Assembly (NCBI RefSeq): GCF_910592395.1
Contig: NC_088326.1
Coordinates: forward strand, 7,943,001 to 8,007,000
Length of the DNA stretch: 64,000 nucleotides
DNA from: Lineus longissimus
Lineage: Eukaryota > Nemertea > Pilidiophora > Heteronemertea > Lineidae
Direction of reading: 5' to 3'
Shown: positions 53,740 to 63,979 of the stretch, one piece after another
Numbering within the stretch: the first letter of the stretch is position 1
Layout: every line of letters begins with the position of its first letter
Made by a program: the position numbers and the translations under genes
Notes under the pieces: model-generated
What the model was told of the DNA's origin: nothing
The model's input: the letters and a program-made list of their open reading frames with translations, nothing else
The model's database searches: none

Positions 53740-54843
53740 ATGGAGAACGAAACTACCAACAAAAACCACAAAAACAACGCTGAAATGGATAAAGTAACGT
53801 CCACCCAGACCAAGTCACCTGCGAAGAATGAAACAATCATGGAAACTCCGAAAGTAACCAGGCGAAGAGGGGTACAGTCTACAGTCCTCGATCTCTCAAA
53901 CGCTCCTAGTGCACCAAAGAAGGCAAGGAAAGCTGCAGCGCGTACTCCGTTCAATGAGAGGGAAAAAGAAATGCTGCCACAATGCTCGAGTCGTGTAGAA
54001 CAAGAGACTGAATTGCGGATCCGATCCGATGAAAGAGGTGTTACATTCTCCTATGGTACAAAATGGATCCGTCTCAGTAAAACGGGTTTCCTGAATCTGA
54101 AGAATCTCGTGGATACCATCGATAAAAGGATCGTCGAAAGTCATGAGGAACGTTGGACTCTGGAGGACCACATATTTGTTCAAACGAGATTCTTTAACAA
54201 TAAAATGAATGTTGACATTCGCCGTTTTTTCATCAGCAATGACAACGAACCTGAGAAAGATTCCGAAAAATCGCAAGCAACTCTTTTCAGACCGACTAAA
54301 TGTGGTGTGTTCCTGAGCGTCCCTCAATGGAGGGAAATGTCGAGCAAGTTTAAAGAACACACATGTGAGGATTCATTGAAAATAACTCCACTCGGTCGAC
54401 TCACTATTCAGGTACTAGGGCTGTACCTTTCAAAGATCGGTCAAGGTTTCGTGGATCTTGAGTGTGATGGATGCCTGAATGATTGGCCTAGTCAAACAGA
54501 TCATGTTTGCTGCATGCAGGAAGACTTTGCTGAATGTCAGAAACAGATTCGAAGGAATCATCTAGACAACCTGAAAAAGAGCACCAGTATTCTTTATTTC
54601 ACCCTTCGCCTGGCAGAAACCGCACTGGGGTTGGGCATTGAAATAAACCGCACGCCAAGATATCTGTTGAATAGAGCTTTTAACGATTGGACTGATGAAC
54701 TTATCGCTGAAATTAAGTCGATTGAAAAGGCTGACGATGACGATGATGGTATTGTTGCTGATGAGGAGGAGGAGGAAGGAGAAGAAGACAAAGAGAATGC
54801 CATTGTTGCATCGGGAGGATTTAAAACGGACCACATTCAGTAA
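53740..54843 (+). CDS. Polinton protein with two PC4/SUB1-like units and an acidic tail
   Basis: 367 residues from ATG 53740; an in-frame ATG at 53698 would add 14 but lies too close to the TATA box. Layout: basic N-terminal region with KKARKAAARTP, then unit 1 near 90-130 (VTFSYGTKWIRLSKTGFLNL), then unit 2 near 145-205. Unit 2 reads FVQTRFFNNKMNVDIRRFFI, later PTKCGVFLSVPQWREM, a good match to the PC4 pattern (V-D-I-R-x-Y/F ... PTKxG-x-x-L-x-x-x-Q-W). Next comes a cysteine motif (CDGCLNDWPSQTDHVC), a helical part, and a Glu/Asp tail. PC4 binds single-stranded DNA, so a role in replication or late transcription of the element is plausible. Confidence 0.6.
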   Translation: MENETTNKNHKNNAEMDKVTSTQTKSPAKNETIMETPKVTRRRGVQSTVLDLSNAPSAPKKARKAAARTPFNEREKEMLPQCSSRVEQETELRIRSDERGVTFSYGTKWIRLSKTGFLNLKNLVDTIDKRIVESHEERWTLEDHIFVQTRFFNNKMNVDIRRFFISNDNEPEKDSEKSQATLFRPTKCGVFLSVPQWREMSSKFKEHTCEDSLKITPLGRLTIQVLGLYLSKIGQGFVDLECDGCLNDWPSQTDHVCCMQEDFAECQKQIRRNHLDNLKKSTSILYFTLRLAETALGLGIEINRTPRYLLNRAFNDWTDELIAEIKSIEKADDDDDGIVADEEEEEGEEDKENAIVASGGFKTDHIQ

Positions 54844-55245
54844 GACTATATATGGATATGTGCGTATGAAACATTCAAAAAGGTGTACAGTACTGTTTTT
54901 TCAACATAAAGGATTGCAGAGTGAAATTTGTTAGCACTTCATACAGACTTGCATGGGATTACTTAGACTATCATGTAAATATTTACCTGTGGACAATGCC
55001 TACACAATGCATTTGGAAGACTATTTAGCTCTTGATCATATATGGACTAGTATCGGAATATTATTAATATCACTTTTGTGCATGATAGGAAAAGAGAAGC
55101 AAGTTGGAATATACTTTTCCTCTTTTTGGTTTGTATAATATGTTTAAAATATGCATGCTGTGCTATGGTTAGTTGTTTTTACTAATGCCATTTTTATTAT
55201 TTTATATCATGTACAATGCTTTAACAAAAAATAAAAAACAGTAGC
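54844..55245. other. Polinton right non-coding region
   Basis: AT-rich sequence between the last gene and the right terminal repeat. It contains AATAAA-type signals (AAAATAAAAAAC near 55228) that could end transcripts. No gene is supported. Confidence 0.4.
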
Positions 55246-55582
55246 ATGGGCTACTTGGGGAAGAATTGTGAACGATTGAACTAGTTGCAACACTGATCTT
55301 CAAACTCTACTTTGATGATGTGACCATGACCTCTACATACCCTATTTTGGATATTTTAACGTTACTCCAATATGGGCCATGGTCATAACCCACTTTGGAT
55401 ATTTCACTATATCCAAAGTAGGTTACTAGGCCATGACCCACTCTGGAGATTTTACACCATATCCAAACTAGGTCACTAGGTCAGGTCAACTTTCAAACTT
55501 CTCATACACAAAGTAGGTCAGTAGGTCAGTAGGTCACTAGGTCAAAAGTTCATTATTTTCCCCAAGTAGCCCATATACTACT
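55246..55582 (-). repeat. Right terminal inverted repeat of the Polinton
   Basis: The outer 200 bp or so are the inverse of the left end. The inner end of the region (55246-55263) carries ATGGGCTACTTGGGGAA again, in the orientation of the left terminus, so the right repeat is itself bounded by inverted copies of the terminal motif. It also contains a short palindrome around CTTTGGATATTTCACTATATCCAAAG. Confidence 0.85.
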
Positions 55583-55588
55583 CATATT

Positions 55589-56145
55589 CATACATGAATA
55601 TCAAGAAATTTGTGTCAAAGAGTAATATACGCAAGGTTAACTTTGATCAGGGGAACGCAATACTGGCTACTTCATTCCTAAAACCATGTTAGTAATGTGA
55701 GGTAGATTCATGTAATGTCTTCTTCTTCAGATCAGCATGGTAAACCACTGAAAATATGTCAGTGTGATGACAAATCCTGTCTCCTGAACAGTTCGCGGGC
55801 CTGTGAATTCAAGATGAATTTGCGGTGTTGTTAGAAACTTTATTATTCCTGTGTATTTAAGGGACACAATTTCCTCTATAAGAACGGGTAAGTGGACCAT
55901 GTAATTTGTATTTTCATACACTTACATGCATATTGCATTTTTTCATGGGCTTGGTATATGCATGTTTTTTAGGTGACCTTAACAAGCTGATTGACTAGGC
56001 AAAGCTCCATAACATCTAATCTAAATGATTGAGCTTGGTCCCAAAATTAGATTCAAAGCTGACTGAACCTATTGATAACCAAACTATGAACTGCATGAAA
56101 AATAAGTAGGTTCTTGGAGTATTTTTGACTAAATTTTCATTTCAG
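55589..56145. other. Right flank of the Polinton
   Basis: Host intron-like sequence. The site around the insertion is an inverted repeat: CTTGATATTC (20713-20722) on the left and GAATATCAAG (55596-55605) on the right of the CATATT target. Nothing else is recognised. Confidence 0.4.
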
Positions 56146-59100
56146 AATGGTACATGCGGTTGCAGATTCACAAAACTAGGAAAGCTTGAAAGAGGATGCA
56201 AGTACTGCTGCTGATGATTCACATGATGATGATCCGCCATGCCGGTAAGTACAGAAAAGGAACAGATATAGTTGAGCTGGGAGGCAGTATTTTCTTGGCT
56301 GGTTTCCACATCTGCCTATGCACTCTATTCTGCTCAATAACTTGAGAATCGTTTGTCTGGCAGACTTTCATTTTAATGGCATGAAGGCCTAGTGTGTCTA
56401 GCTCCAGGTGTAAGTTCCCTATCTATATAGACCTGAACTAACTAAAATGAAACATGGTGTCATTAAAAGTGAGGCAGGTTCTAGAAGTGACTGGAAAGTA
56501 CTATATTTGCAAATAACGCATTGACGCTCCTGAAAGTGCGAGCCAAGAAATTGAAGAAGAGGATGAATTGTGAGTAAAATCCATCTGAAGTTAGAACAAG
56601 AATATGGAATTTGTGATGCCAAAGTGCCTAGATTAAGTGAAGTCGAATTTTTCTCTGGGCATCTCATCAAGGTTTATCATTTTATCAGAAAAAGATTTAT
56701 TGACCTGACAATTGCCTGCTGCTCAAAATTTGTAACAAATTAAACATCACCGATTTACTCCTGTCTAAAACCATTTCAGCACCCTGATTGTCTCCCAAAC
56801 ATTTCATTCGGCCTGTGTATTGGACTTTTTTGACTTGCAGGTCATTGGAAGATATGATGGAGAAAATTTCCAACACAGCTCGGCGAGACTTGTTGTATTC
56901 AGTAAAGTTGACCGTAAGTTTTGTTTTAGTTCTCATTGTTAGAGCTGCTGTGGCTTTAGCTATCCACTATAGATCTTTACCCATTGCTGGGAACATTGCT
57001 TGTGAGAGCATGAAAAATTAATTTTGGTAGTATTTTGTGATAGCTTTTTGTACCATTAGAGGGGTCCGTTATCATAAGGGACAAGATGCTGCCTACAACA
57101 GTGAATTATTTTAGCGATAGTCAGTAAGTAATAAAGGACTTGTTTGCGACTTTGATCCCAAGACATCCCCGACAGATGGTGCCTTTCCTTTGCTCAACAA
57201 TGACAACATGCATGTCCTGAACATTGAAATTTGTGAAGGCCTGAAAAGCCTAGGTTTTTTTGGCCAACTTGGTGCCAGAATTGGCCATTTCAAAGGCTGC
57301 TACGGCTTGGTGCTGAAGCACATCAGAGAAATTCCACAACCATTCTATTCTAATAAAAAGTTCTCTTTCTAATCATATACTTATATATTGATTTGACCAT
57401 GGAAAACATGAAGGTGTTAAATAGAAAAAAAAATTCTGCAGCAGAGTCAGAACCTTTCCTAGCCATGTTCATGTAGGTGAGAAGTTAAACCCCTTTGAAA
57501 TTTTAGAATTTTACAGAGACTGATTGCGAGGTCCTGATGGACTGTATGCCCACATATTTTGATGAACTTAAACTGGTGGCTAGGGTGATATGCATGGCTG
57601 CACCTGATGTCCACTTCAGCCCGGCTGCATATGAGAAGTACAAGTCAGTGTTTCAATTGGCAAATTTTGGGGATGGGTAAGTATTTGGCTACCTCATTGA
57701 ACCTTCTAATTTGTTATGTGACATATATGTTAGCATTCTTTAGATGTATAAAAGATATTGAAAATTTGACTCCTAACTGTATAAGTGCTGGCTGTCACTG
57801 CTCTAAAAAGGTGTTGGATATTCTTACTTGTGAGGATGTTGCTTGTATTTCAGTGTTTTGATTGGAGTGGAAAGTTGTACTTATCAGGATCATTACGGCC
57901 TGTTTTAAGTTTCTGGAAGTTTATAATATTTCATATGCAAACATCTGTTGACAATTATCTACACTTCTTGTATTGCTATATTAGCCAAGAATTATTTTTT
58001 GTTACTACTTCAGCTATTCGAGCTACCTCCCAAGTCATCTGAGAGACGATTATGTGCCACTTAATACTGGACGTGACAGTGGTGCAAATTCTGTATATGA
58101 CTATGAGGCTGTCAGCTGGCTCCTCTTCGGTTGTAAAGAGAAAGCAAATTTCCTCCGTTTGATGTCATCAGTGTCGGCCTTGAATTCATTGCAGTCAATT
58201 GCAAACAAGGTATGATATACTGATAGCCCAACCACCAAGTAATCTGTAATTTTATTGACTTCAATACATTTAACATCGTTACTGATCTCCTCCCTGGTCT
58301 TGTATCCAGTGTGAGTAAAGATGGAGACAGATGCCTAGATTGCCCTTACAAGATATTTGGTCACGTATATGAGAAAAGTGAGTCTTTTTTGGTGTAATGT
58401 GACATCAGGTTTATGATGTCACAAGTATTGAAGCGGAGGGGTGGGGGCAGTTCCAGAATATTCCTTAAAGAATTTTGTATCATTGTATTGTGTATGTTGG
58501 TATCAAAATAAGGATCTTATTCTGCTAGAAAACCCATTTGAAGAACAGGCCCTTTTCTAGTTGATAATTAACTGAATCCGGTCGTCGTCTGTATCCTGTT
58601 CAAAAAACAGTGGCACGCTTCTTAAACGCTTGGGCTTTGAGCTTATTACACTGGACCCCCCAGGTCTGGTGACCTCTGACACTGAATTTCGGTCTGATCT
58701 GATTTGGTACATATGTATGGCACCCTATAATCAGGTGATCCCAGGGACCAAAGTTCAGTGTGGCCCAATCTCCAATGCTTGAAAATGCAATGATTGCTCA
58801 ACTGCTAGACCGACTGCCACCAATCTGATATCATGAGCATCCAAACACCATACAATATTATTCGTGACGTTGGGAGTGATCTGTCTTCTATATATCTATA
58901 TGATGAGTACAATGGCCCCTGACCTTTTCATTGTTGCTGAGCGTATAAAAACACTTCTGTTTTATTTCAGCCTAAAAAACCTGTCTTGATTTGCGCTGAG
59001 TCATACAAGAAAGGCATGTTGTCAGTTCTTCAAGGCATAACTCCTACATCAGCAGCGTGATGTGGTTAACAACTGAATTTACATGTACATGTAATTCTTA

Positions 59101-60050
59101 TTTTTACAGCTCTGTGACTTCACATCTGAAATGAGTTCAGAGGAACTGGTTGCGTGGATGTCACTCACGACAAAGACTGCCACAGCTATACGCGGTGTTG
59201 GATGTCGTCGGCGAATTCTTAAGGAGACAATCGTAGCAGAGGTCAAAAGGTCATTCAATGTGAATGAAGAGCCTGGTAAGAATAAACTAAATGATGGGAC
59301 CATTGCCTTCTTCTAAAAGGACTTTGTTTTGAGAATGCAATTTAACCCTTTCAATCTATGACTGCCAAACCCTCCCCTAATTCCCCGGTTTTGAGCGGTT
59401 CTATTTTTATAAAGCTTTTAGAGCTCACAGAATGTATAGGTATCGGGATTACCCCACATGGTGGATGACGTCACAGCAGACGATGGAACCATGGTGGCTG
59501 GTCGTTTCATGCTTAGCACAGGAGGTTTAATTATGCCCAGCAGAGAAAGGGTTAAATGAATTATAATACAGACACTCAAGATATCCAATATGTCAATGCA
59601 TCGTGATCCGGTCGACAATTGATGATACATGTTTGATAACAAGTGATTATAAATTTTCAGGGCCTTTACAAATGCTTCTGATTCACTTCTACCTGAAAGT
59701 ACCATTAGTGGTGTACATGGGTGAAAAGCAGTGTGTCTTCAATGTCGTAGGATTATCAAATGAAACACCAATTAAGCTTCTCGTTGTCCCACTGACTTGG
59801 GCTTTCTTCACTTGGTGGGAAAATGCGACATGTGCCACTTATCAGAATCAGCGAAGAGAAAAAAAAGTCAAGGGAGGAATGTGAGGCTAATCAAGCCGAC
59901 ATCTGTTCGACTCCTGAAGAAGAATGCTGTATTTGCTGCATGTTTTGCAGGCAACAATACCACAGTTCATGTATTTCATTGAATACACAGAGTTTTTTCA
60001 GCTGTGGCTGTGACAAACTTTGGCCACTCTCTCCAAAAAGCTAAGCAAGC
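56146..60050 (+). pseudogene. Multi-exon vertnin/OTU-like gene region with cysteine-rich finger
   Basis: Exons with GT/AG borders are about 56146-56244 (ends ADDSHDDDPPCR; frame disturbed), about 56842-56919, 57507 (or 57517)-57676, 58014-58209, 59110-59275 and 59661-about 60042. Phases agree from 57676 to 59661 with no stop. The 57.5-58.2 kb exons read FSPAAYEKYKSVFQLA, then YLPSHLRDDYVPLNTGRDSG and AVSWLLFGCKEKANFLRLMS. These resemble vertnin and OTU-like proteins, where DGNC is usual; here DSGAN suggests no protease activity. The last exon has LLIHFYLKVPLVVYMGEK. After a frameshift in an A8 run near 59858 it has a PHD-like finger (EECCICCMFCRQQYHSSC). The same strand and flanking position suggest it may be the 3' half of the 8-12 kb integrase gene. 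Confidence 0.5.
58210..59100. repeat. Intron with dispersed repeat
   Basis: About 58560-58960 carries the same dispersed repeat family as 7.0-7.7 kb (GGTGACCTCTGACACTGAAT, ending GATGAGTACAATGGCCCCTG near 58904). No exon is seen. Confidence 0.5.
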
Positions 60051-60620
60051 AGCATATCTATTGTATAATAAGTGGGCTTGAATATTCTGTGGCTTGCTGG
60101 GATGAGGTGTGTGATATTTTTGGGGCCCAATCTGATAGCCTGGAAAGCTGCCTGGCGACCCCTTTTGGATTTTGCATTTCGTGCAAGTCATGTGATGGAC
60201 TTTCTGTGGCTTTATTACGTGGGCTGGGAGAGGTGCTCGATCAATGTTAATATCAGATATGACTGCCAGGCAGCTGCTTCAGATTTTCCGGTGTGGACTG
60301 TTACTACTAAACTAGTCACCTTCAAGTTTCCTGTGCCCTGAGCTGCACTCACTTAACACAGGTGGCCAGTTTTATATCCCCTGCAAAGCAATGATCATTA
60401 TTTATTGTAATTGAAGTCGGAGCTATTTTATTTCCATTCGATATCACTCATACATAAGAAATTTTGCTTGTCCCATCCGTAGTTAGTCAGGTAAATGAAC
60501 GGGGTGGCAGGTGATTACATGAATACTGTAATCACTGTTTAACCTGTATAAAGCTGACAGCGCCTGTCATGATCTGCTAATGACAGTTTTCACAAACCCC
60601 AGTATTTTTTTCTTTTCCAG

Positions 60621-61640
60621 AGAGGAAGTTTATTTGTCCGCTGCACAGATTATTCATTGCTTCAAGCGGATGGAAGTAACCTGCCATGCAAGCACTGCTG
60701 TCAATGCTGTTCCAGAGAAAGTATCTCTGAAGGTAAGCAATGTAGTGAAAATTATTCTAATGGTTATATGTACTTGTATGTGGTAGAAAAGGGACTTATG
60801 CCATGTAGTGTTGCTCTTTTGGACAATTTATTTTCATTCTCAGGTGGATGAGTGGGACTTTTAGTCGGTTGCAAAGAAAGGTTCTAGGTTGAAATTTTGG
60901 TTAAAAAGAAAAACATTTACTTCTGGTATTTTGGGGGAAAGTGTTAAAAGTGTAAGTACATGTAGCTCCTATGACTTTGTATTACCATTTTTTCAGACTT
61001 ATCTGATTAATGTGATGGGAATGAAGTCACCAAGAGGGAGGATGAACTTGGTTGCATCCGGTAAGGGTAGCACGGTTAGTGCTTTATGTCTAAAAGAGAG
61101 CTCTTTCCTCGGAACACTCAAGGAAGAGACAGTAAGTTAAATTGATTATTAACATCTCAATTGCAGTGTGACCATGCTTAACCCCATACAGGCTGGTGTT
61201 ATTATTCTAATTTTGGCTGCGTGGCTTGGTCACATGGTTATGCGTCTAGTGCTTTTGCCTCCTTAACTGTAGAAGCTTCACAATTCTCTGCTGGCTCTGA
61301 GTCTCTGTAGAAGGGGAGTAGAAGTTCATTCAAGTAACTCGATAGCTTTTGGCTCCAGGCCAAATGATGGAGATTTAGAGTTGAGGGGAAAAGGTGCACT
61401 GCGCAGGCCCACAGGTGTGTGGAAACACCCTTGCTCTCTCCTATCTAATCCAAAGCTGTTAAGAAGTCTAAGACTGTAGTTGTTTCAGACTTCAACTGGC
61501 TAACTACCGGTATGGGTCAGTGGCTTATCATTTAAATGTTTTCATTATAAAACAGCAATTAGATACCTTTCATTTGACAAATGTTATGTTATTTCAGATG
61601 GAGGCCATCATAGATTTCTTGAGGGATGAGTTGCCGTAAA
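60621..61640 (+). other. Further exon-like segments
   Basis: 60621-60732 (acceptor TTTTCCAG, donor GTAAGC) reads REEVYLSAAQIIHCFKRMEV and 60997-61131 (acceptor TTTTTTCAG, donor GTAAGT) reads TYLINVMGMKSPRGRMNLVA. About 61599-61640 begins MEAIIDFLRDELP and stops. Borders are good but I do not recognise the product; they may continue the preceding gene or belong to another. The stretch 60050-60620 shows only a frame without motifs. Confidence 0.35.
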
Positions 61641-61914
61641 CAGAGATGATAACAATGATGAGCTGTGTACCAGAGGTGGGTCTGAAATTTGACAAATGGT
61701 CGGCTTAATTGATGGTATCTCTCTATGAAAGTACAGCACATGACAGGCGAGAAACTTGAAGCGAATTGGTTTAAACTGACCGACTGCAACCAAATACAGT
61801 GCTGTGTGATAATTTTGAATCACTTCATGCATTGTCCTGTGGTTAGTCATGAAACAGTAAAAGACATACGTACAGAGATGGGTACATTTTCAGGCATTTG
61901 GAATAATTTGTGCT

Positions 61915-62000
61915 CAGAGGAGCGCAGTGGCACAACAGTTGAGCATCAACATTATGATCGTGAGGTCCTGGGTTCGATACCTGGCAGGTGCCACTGTGTA
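61915..62000 (+). mobile_element. tRNA-derived SINE head
   Basis: GCGCAGTGGCACAACAGTTG gives an A-box-like stretch and GGTTCGATACC a perfect polymerase III B box, 50 or so bases apart, with CTGGCAGGTGCCA as an acceptor-side remnant. It does not fold as a clean tRNA, so I call it a SINE rather than a tRNA gene. Its right boundary is not defined. Confidence 0.6.
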
Positions 62001-62837
62001 ACGCTTACCTTGTCGATGTCTTCCTTGGATTTTACATTATATTATGTCATTTTCGCCAACATCGGGTTTTGGCGCCAAGACGTTTGTTCCTTGAATGATT
62101 GATTTAAATGCCGAATGTGGTCAGTTTTATATTTAGTTTTATTCATAGTTTGCAGAGGGCACTGCAGTTTGATTAGCGCTTGTGCAGCGTCACAGTACAC
62201 GAACTGTTGGGAAAAAAACTTTATTTCAAAATTACCGAATGGTTGGTCATCGGGATTCAAGAGGTTGACTGCGCACCATTGCTCATTGGGCAAGAAACAC
62301 AATGTTTAAGTTTTGAATATAAAGTTAAAATAAAAGATTGAGGTGTGTCGTGTAATCAAGCCATGTGCTAATTCATTTATGCGTCACTCGTTAATCATCT
62401 TCTGTAATAATTTGTATGAGTAATCTGGGAAAGTTTTGAAAAATGGCATCCATAAAGTACATTTACATTCTTTGTTTGTGCCTTATCTCAACTAGAGCCC
62501 TTTGACAAGAGATAATGGCTTTTTCTGGCACTTATCTGAAAAACTTTACTTTCCTGAGAAACGTGACAACGCCCAAGTTGTAGGGTAATTACACATTTCT
62601 TCAAGTCCCAAGATAACATTCATTGAGTTAAGTTGAAATCAGCGAGACAGTGAACTGAATGGCTGCAAGAATTACCAGCAAGTACTTGTGCCGGTAACAT
62701 TTTTATCTGACAACAACCGTTTTTGGGCCTTTTTGGAGCTTATTTGACCTTAATATATATATGAGTAGGAGACAGATCAAGTTGTTGACATATTTTTAAA
62801 AGCCGTTTTCCTACAATTGCCAACCTGATTATGTTTC
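62001..62837. other. Non-coding DNA
   Basis: AT-rich unique sequence. No gene, repeat or regulatory site is recognised. Confidence 0.3.
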
Positions 62838-63055
62838 TGTGACAAACGTTTTGGTCTTCAAAGACGTTTAGATCCATCGGGCGCCGCCAGGGAGGCGACG
62901 CTTTTAAGCCTGCACCATTTTGTACCCAACATACTATTTTTACTCGTCCAGATACTTTGTATAATTGTAACTCTGTGTATGATTGTTTTATGTTAACAAT
63001 AAGTCTAGAGTTGAGAATTATTTGTTGACGACCGGGAGCCGTCGGTATCGTCACA
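62838..63055 (+). repeat. 5' LTR of a third LTR retrotransposon
   Basis: 218 bp from TGTGAC to GTCACA, perfect 6-bp inverted ends, immediately followed by a primer binding site. The 3' LTR lies outside the window, so the left boundary rests on end symmetry. Confidence 0.75.
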
Positions 63056-63073
63056 TGGGGGCTCGTCCGGGAG
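63056..63073 (+). promoter_or_regulatory. Primer binding site of proline-tRNA type
   Basis: TGGGGGCTCGTCCGGGAG directly after the LTR CA. This is the classic sequence complementary to the 3' end of tRNA-Pro, with only the last base differing from the best-known form. Confidence 0.85.
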
Positions 63074-63979
63074 TGTTTTATTGTGAGGTGATTTTCAACT
63101 TTTCACCGTTCTTGTAAAATCGGCTCGTTCATGTTCATTACCTCTGCACTGAAGTGTATCTGAGAAAACCACGAGGTTTGGGTGCTGAATGGCGTATAAT
63201 GCATGCATGTGTACATTTTTATGTGTACTGAGTGCTAACTTGGGCTAAGTGACTTTGGACCCCATTGAGTTGGTGATTCATTGTATTGCTGCCTGCATTT
63301 TTAAATGCACAGTTTATACTTTTGATTGTCCTGATGTTTGGACAGTAACATTACTTGTTGCACACAGTGCTGTTTATTGCTCGACTCTTTTTGTTGATGT
63401 ACAGGTACTTTTGTGTCAGAATCTGAGTCGTCCGGCACTTGGACATGTCATGTACTGTACTGTCGTTTAGTGTTCTGTTAATTCTAGCAAGTTGTTGGTC
63501 ATGACGACCGGTAGAACGCCTGGTTTTGCGCGTTCTTGGCAGGTTTAGCTTGTCATTTGTGTGTTTTGCTACTAAGCAAGGGTGATCAAAGATGATCAGT
63601 GTAACGCCTGATTTTGTGCGTTATTGGCAGGTTTAGCCCACCATTTGTGTGTGTTGCTAATTTTGGTTAGGTTTGGTCGAAACGACCTATATGCAACGCC
63701 TGGTTTTGACGTGCTTGGCAGGTTTAGCCTGGATGTAACTTGTGTTCTGCCAATTTGGGCAGTGTGGGTCAAGGTGATTGGGACTTATCAGTTGTTAGTT
63801 CTTTCATGTTGAACTTAACCGTCGGTTTGAACTGTTTTTGGTGATAAAACTGGTAGTCCTTGGGTGTTGTGAAAACCTAATCGTTATATGATCAATGGCG
63901 GTGTGGTTTTCCCCATCCATGTAGGCCCTGTATTTTGTGTACTTTCTTGCTTCTTAGCCTAGTCAACTCTAGTATAACC
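63074..63979 (+). other. Long untranslated leader of the third LTR element, with tandem repeats
   Basis: About 900 bases between primer binding site and gag, without a supported gene. Three diverged copies of AACGCCTGGTTTTGCGCGTT...TTGGCAGGTTTAGC start near 63514, 63604 and 63693 (period about 90 bp). Length and repeats suggest structured RNA with packaging or internal-initiation function, which is inference. Confidence 0.6.

Larger units (their letters stand above)
20733..55582 (+). mobile_element. Full-length Polinton/Maverick, carrying a nested 14.6-kb element
   Basis: The ends are AGTAGTATATGGGCTACTTG (from 20733) and its inverse (to 55582), and CATATT directly flanks both sides (20727-20732 and 55583-55588). 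A 6-bp duplication and AGT ends are the hallmarks of Polintons. Gross length is 34.85 kb; without the nested element (24400-39032) it is about 20.2 kb, normal for the family. It encodes all core modules: PolB, FtsK/HerA-type packaging ATPase, retroviral-type integrase, adenain-like protease, major and minor capsid proteins. Nearly all genes are on the plus strand. The frames are mostly intact, pointing to a young copy. Confidence 0.96.

Noticed and set aside
20733-55582. Integrated adenovirus or adintovirus rather than a Polinton
   Set aside because: The integrase, terminal repeats and 6-bp duplication identify a Polinton. The boundary with adintoviruses is one of naming, and the sequence does not decide whether it is exogenously transmitted.
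61915-62000. Genuine tRNA gene
   Set aside because: The B box is perfect but no clean cloverleaf or anticodon stem can be drawn; a SINE head fits better.
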